Below, one piece after another: positions 61,027 to 64,000 of a stretch of DNA of 64,000 nt. The notes under the pieces were generated by a model that did not search any database, had not been told where the DNA came from, and was given only the letters and a program-made list of their open reading frames with translations. The DNA comes from JAQBXX01 sp947085325 (GTDB lineage Bacteria; Pseudomonadota; Gammaproteobacteria; SURF-13). The DNA is taken from positions 124,001 to 188,000 of the forward strand of contig CAMTVY010000010.1 in NCBI GenBank assembly GCA_947085325.1, written 5' to 3'. The translations under genes and the position numbers were made by a program. Each line of letters opens with the position of its first letter. Position 1 is the first letter of the stretch.

Positions 61027-61235
61027 CAGGTGAGAGTAAATGTAGCGGTCTATTGTCCCATATTCCGCTGCCTGGGGCAGATTTTTCGTGGTGACCGGGG
61101 CCGCGACAGCTTGCTATTGAAAATTGAACTGTAACTGCCTAACCTAGGTCTCACTAGGCATGGAAATACGGCAACTCTTGCCGCAGTCTGGCTTGCAGGC
61201 ATGCCCGCTTCTGCTATTGCGACCGATATACAGTT

Positions 61236-61556
61236 ATGGCGTACACTCCGGATCAGGGCAGGGACGATGGCGTAGCGCTGCAAGAGGCGCAGCCCAGGCT
61301 TGCCAGACCGCCGCTCTACCAGGTGGTGCTGCTGAATGATGATTACACGCCGATGGAGTTCGTGGTGCAGGTGCTGGAGCTGTTTTTTGCCATGAGCCCG
61401 GAACAGGCGATCCAGATCATGTTGCATGTGCATACGCGCGGCAAGGGGGTGTGTGGGGTGTACGCGCGCGATATTGCGGAAACCAAGGTGGCTCAGGTAA
61501 ACGAATACTCTGACCGTAACCAGCATCCCCTGCTGTGCACCCTGGAAAAGGCCTGA
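61236..61556 (+). CDS. clpS: ATP-dependent Clp protease adaptor ClpS
   Basis: A 106-residue adaptor: YQVVLLNDDYTPMEFVVQVLELFFAMSPEQAIQIMLHVHTRGKGVCGVY, then AETKVAQVNEYSDRNQHPLLCTLEKA. The N-degron pocket (DDYTPMEFV and the His in HVHTRGKG) is complete. It hands N-end-rule substrates to ClpA. No ribosome binding site is visible before ATG at 61236. The N-terminal 25 residues are flexible, as expected. Confidence 0.95.
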   Translation: MAYTPDQGRDDGVALQEAQPRLARPPLYQVVLLNDDYTPMEFVVQVLELFFAMSPEQAIQIMLHVHTRGKGVCGVYARDIAETKVAQVNEYSDRNQHPLLCTLEKA

Positions 61557-61614
61557 ATATTGCTACTCACTGACCAGATGCGGTTGAATACGACGACACC
61601 AAGAGGGTAACAGC

Positions 61615-63894
61615 ATGTTAAGCAAGGAGCTTGAGGTCACACTCAATACGGCGTTCCGTGAGGCACGCGAGAAGCTGCACGAATTCATGACCGTGGAGCA
61701 CTTGCTGCTTGCCTTGCTCGACAACCCCACTGCGGTTATGGTGCTGCGCGCCTGCGGCGCCGACGTGGATCGATTGCGCAAGGATCTGAAAGGCTTCCTG
61801 GCCGAGACTACACCGCTGCTGCCGATGCAGGACGTGCGCGATACCCAGCCCACCCTCGGTTTTCAGCGTGTGCTGCAGCGTTCGGTATTGCACGTGCAGT
61901 CCTCCGGCAAGAAAGAGGTCACCGGTGCCAATGTGCTGGTGGCAGTGTTCGGCGAGCAGGACTCGCAGGCCGTGTATTTCCTGAAAAAACAGAGTATCAG
62001 CCGCCTCGATGTGGTGAATTACATCTCCCACGGCATCTCCAAGGTGCATGGCGACGATGACGCGCAGGTGCCGCCGCCGGCAGCCGACGACGAGCCGGGC
62101 GCTGAGGCGCCTGCCCGCACCGCGTTGGAGAATTTTGCCACAAACCTGAACCAGCTCGCGCGCCAGGGCAAGATTGACCCGCTCATCGGGCGCAAAAACG
62201 AAGTCGAGCGCACCATCCAGATACTGTGTCGCAGGCGGAAGAACAATCCGCTCTATGTGGGCGAAGCTGGTGTAGGCAAGACGGCGATTGCCGAGGGCCT
62301 GGCCAAGATGATTGTCGACGGCGAGGTGCCGCAGGTGCTGGAGGAGAGCACCATTTACGCGCTCGATATGGGCGCGCTGCTCGCGGGCACCAAATACCGC
62401 GGTGATTTCGAGAAGCGCCTCAAGGCAGTTCTGAACCAGTTGCACAAGGAGCCCGGTGCGATACTGTTCATAGATGAGATTCACACCATCATTGGCGCGG
62501 GTGCGGCCTCCGGCGGGGTGATGGATGCCTCCAACCTGCTCAAGCCGATGCTGGCGTCAGGCGAGTTGCGCTGCATCGGCTCTACCACCTATCAGGAGTA
62601 CCGTGGCATCTTCGAGAAAGACCGCGCGCTGGCGCGTCGTTTCCAGAAGATTGAGGTCAACGAGCCCAGCATAGATGAAACCGTCTCCATTCTGGAGGGC
62701 TTGAAGTCGCGCTTCGAGGCGCACCACAAGGTGAAGTATTCGCACAAGGCGTTGCGTACGGCGGTCGAGCTTGCAGAGCGCTATATCAATGACCGCCATC
62801 TGCCGGACAAGGCCATCGACGTGATCGATGAAGCGGGCGCCAGCCAGGCCATCGTTGCGGTCTCCAGGCGCAAGAAGACCATCGGTGTGGTGGAGATCGA
62901 AAACGTGGTTGCCAAGATGGCGCGCATTCCGCCCAAAACGGTTTCGACGTCTGACAAGGACATGCTGCGCCATCTGGAAAAGAACCTGAAACTCATGGTA
63001 TTTGGCCAGAACGAGGCGATAGAGGGGCTTGCCGCTGCGATCAAGATGGCGCGTTCGGGGCTGGGTCACGCGCAAAAGCCAATCGGCTCGTTTCTGTTTT
63101 CCGGCCCTACCGGCGTCGGCAAGACCGAAGTTACGCGTCAGCTCGCCAAGGGCATGGGCGTGGAACTCCTCCGCTTCGACATGTCGGAGTACATGGAGCG
63201 GCACACGGTGTCGCGCCTGATAGGCGCGCCGCCCGGCTATGTCGGCTTTGATCAGGGCGGCCTGCTCACCGAGGCGGTCACCAAGCATCCGCACGCCGTG
63301 CTGCTGCTGGACGAGATCGAAAAGGCGCACCCCGACGTGTTCAACCTGCTGTTGCAGGTGATGGATCACGGCACGCTGACCGACAATAACGGACGCAAGG
63401 CTGACTTCCGCAACGTGGTGATCGTGATGACCACCAACGCGGGTGCGGATCAGGTCAGCCGTTCCTCCATCGGTTTCGCCGAGCAGGATCACAGCGGGGA
63501 CAGCATGGAGGTTATCAAGCGCACGTTCAGCCCCGAATTCCGCAACCGCCTCGATGTCATTATCCAGTTCAAGGCGCTGGGCAGCATGACAGTTGCCAGC
63601 GTGGTGGATAAATTCATCCTGGAGCTTGAGGCCCAGCTGGAAGATAAACACGTGACGATAGACGTGGATGATGAAGCACGCGCCTGGCTTGCCGTGCACG
63701 GGTTTGACCGTGTGATGGGCGCACGCCCCATGGCGCGGTTGATTCAGGAGAAGATCAAGCGTCCGCTGGCCGAGGAACTGTTGTTCGGCAAACTGGCCGG
63801 CGGCGGCCATGTGCGCATCAGCGAGAAGGACGGCGAGCTGGTCTTTTCGGTTGCGGAAAAGGAAAAGCTCGCACAGGCCGAGGAAGTGGGCTAG
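61615..63894 (+). CDS. clpA: ATP-dependent Clp protease ATP-binding subunit ClpA
   Basis: A 759-residue class I Hsp100. It has an N-terminal ClpN repeat domain (1-145, binds ClpS), AAA1 with GEAGVGKTAIAEGLAKM and LFIDEIHTIIGAG, and AAA2 with FSGPTGVGKTEVTRQLAKGMGVE, LLLDEIEKAHPDV and the sensor TTNAGAD. The C-terminal D2-small domain contains ARPMARLIQEKIKRPLAEELLFGKL. It unfolds substrates for ClpP. clpP is not in the window. It is 58 bases after clpS in the standard pair. Confidence 0.97.
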   Translation: MLSKELEVTLNTAFREAREKLHEFMTVEHLLLALLDNPTAVMVLRACGADVDRLRKDLKGFLAETTPLLPMQDVRDTQPTLGFQRVLQRSVLHVQSSGKKEVTGANVLVAVFGEQDSQAVYFLKKQSISRLDVVNYISHGISKVHGDDDAQVPPPAADDEPGAEAPARTALENFATNLNQLARQGKIDPLIGRKNEVERTIQILCRRRKNNPLYVGEAGVGKTAIAEGLAKMIVDGEVPQVLEESTIYALDMGALLAGTKYRGDFEKRLKAVLNQLHKEPGAILFIDEIHTIIGAGAASGGVMDASNLLKPMLASGELRCIGSTTYQEYRGIFEKDRALARRFQKIEVNEPSIDETVSILEGLKSRFEAHHKVKYSHKALRTAVELAERYINDRHLPDKAIDVIDEAGASQAIVAVSRRKKTIGVVEIENVVAKMARIPPKTVSTSDKDMLRHLEKNLKLMVFGQNEAIEGLAAAIKMARSGLGHAQKPIGSFLFSGPTGVGKTEVTRQLAKGMGVELLRFDMSEYMERHTVSRLIGAPPGYVGFDQGGLLTEAVTKHPHAVLLLDEIEKAHPDVFNLLLQVMDHGTLTDNNGRKADFRNVVIVMTTNAGADQVSRSSIGFAEQDHSGDSMEVIKRTFSPEFRNRLDVIIQFKALGSMTVASVVDKFILELEAQLEDKHVTIDVDDEARAWLAVHGFDRVMGARPMARLIQEKIKRPLAEELLFGKLAGGGHVRISEKDGELVFSVAEKEKLAQAEEVG

Positions 63895-63922
63895 AGAATC
63901 TCTGATTTATTCAGGGGTTCTC
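63894..63922 (+). terminator. Hairpin directly after clpA
   Basis: Twelve pairs (three of them G-U) with a five-base loop begin at the last base of the clpA stop. No clear T run follows. It is probably the clpA terminator or an RNA-stabilising hairpin. Confidence 0.4.
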
Positions 63923-63966
63923 CGGTGCAGATGGATGCCCGCGTGGCTGGCTGGGGCTGAAGTTGC

Positions 63967-63996
63967 GTAGGTCGGATCAAGCGTAGCGGATCCGAC
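63967..63996. repeat. Short palindromic repeat near the right edge
   Basis: GTCGGATC and GATCCGAC pair around AAGCGTAGCG, preceded by GTAG. It is the same unit as at the folD stop and, more distantly, at the protease stop. Confidence 0.7.
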
Positions 63997-64000
63997 ACAA

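Noticed and set aside
62557..63810. 417-codon minus-strand frame in clpA
   Set aside because: Antisense shadow of a complete ClpA.

Overview
The window is about 64 kb of GC-rich proteobacterial chromosome (roughly 60% GC by eye). Gene content and order (metY-rimP-nusA-infB-rbfA-truB-rpsO-pnp; truA-trpF-trpB-trpA-accD-folC-dedD-cvpA-purF-metZ; coaX-birA; hpt-mtnP) point to a gammaproteobacterium. The order resembles Pseudomonas and purple or sulfur gammaproteobacteria (Chromatiales-like) more than the enterics. I cannot place it to genus from sequence alone.

Layout. 1-188: 3' end of ligA. 189-5031: minus-strand cation/proton antiporter cassette (cvrA-like, kefB-like, two-domain UspA), closed by a short copy of the ligA 3' end and a strong bidirectional terminator. 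5109-9733: ppiC-type lipoprotein, bolA, yciI, yciB, mutS on the minus strand. 9822-18546: initiator tRNA and the transcription/translation supercluster on the plus strand. 18558-23690: CDGSH protein, fetAB, a DUF4124 protein, type-4 uracil-DNA glycosylase, rimI, prfC. 23695-30982: minus-strand nitrate/nitrite uptake island, in transcription order ANTAR protein, NasT, nrtA, nrtB, nrtD, outer-membrane porin, membrane sensor-like protein. It ends at a truncated EAL gene fused to a 126-nt copy of the prfC 3' end. 31177-35543: GAF-PAS-GGDEF-EAL protein, aspartase, TlpA-like thioredoxin. 35552-41428: acylphosphatase, cysG, ElsL-like YkuD protein, nagZ, hpt, mtnP, def, truA. 41521-50317: the trp/acc/fol/pur/met run. 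50413-51987: small accessory patch (higB with a frameshift, higA, frameshifted trypsin-like protease). 52055-64000: tRNA-Thr, coaX, birA, phoR, a Pro-Arg-His-Lys tRNA operon, folD, mfd, clpS, clpA, with several short palindromic repeats.

How parts work together. The nitrate island carries a complete-looking regulatory circuit. A near-perfect sigma-54 promoter (30505-30521) lies in front of two ANTAR proteins. An intrinsic terminator lies between those two genes. A leader before nrtA carries hairpins with the ANTAR-recognised hexaloop (A at loop position 1, G at 4). The second hairpin of the close pair overlaps the 5' arm of a terminator, which is the expected antitermination arrangement. Nitrogen status (RpoN) and nitrate (NasT) would thus both gate the transporter. 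No nitrate reductase is in the window.

Most notable structural theme: gene 3' ends are where foreign or repetitive DNA sits. Two cassettes (after ligA and after prfC) are bounded distally by relics of the 3' end of the gene they follow, like scars of integrase-mediated insertion into gene ends, although no integrase remains. Three genes (mfd, folD, the protease) have their stop codons inside short palindromic repeats. All counts here are by eye and no database search was run.
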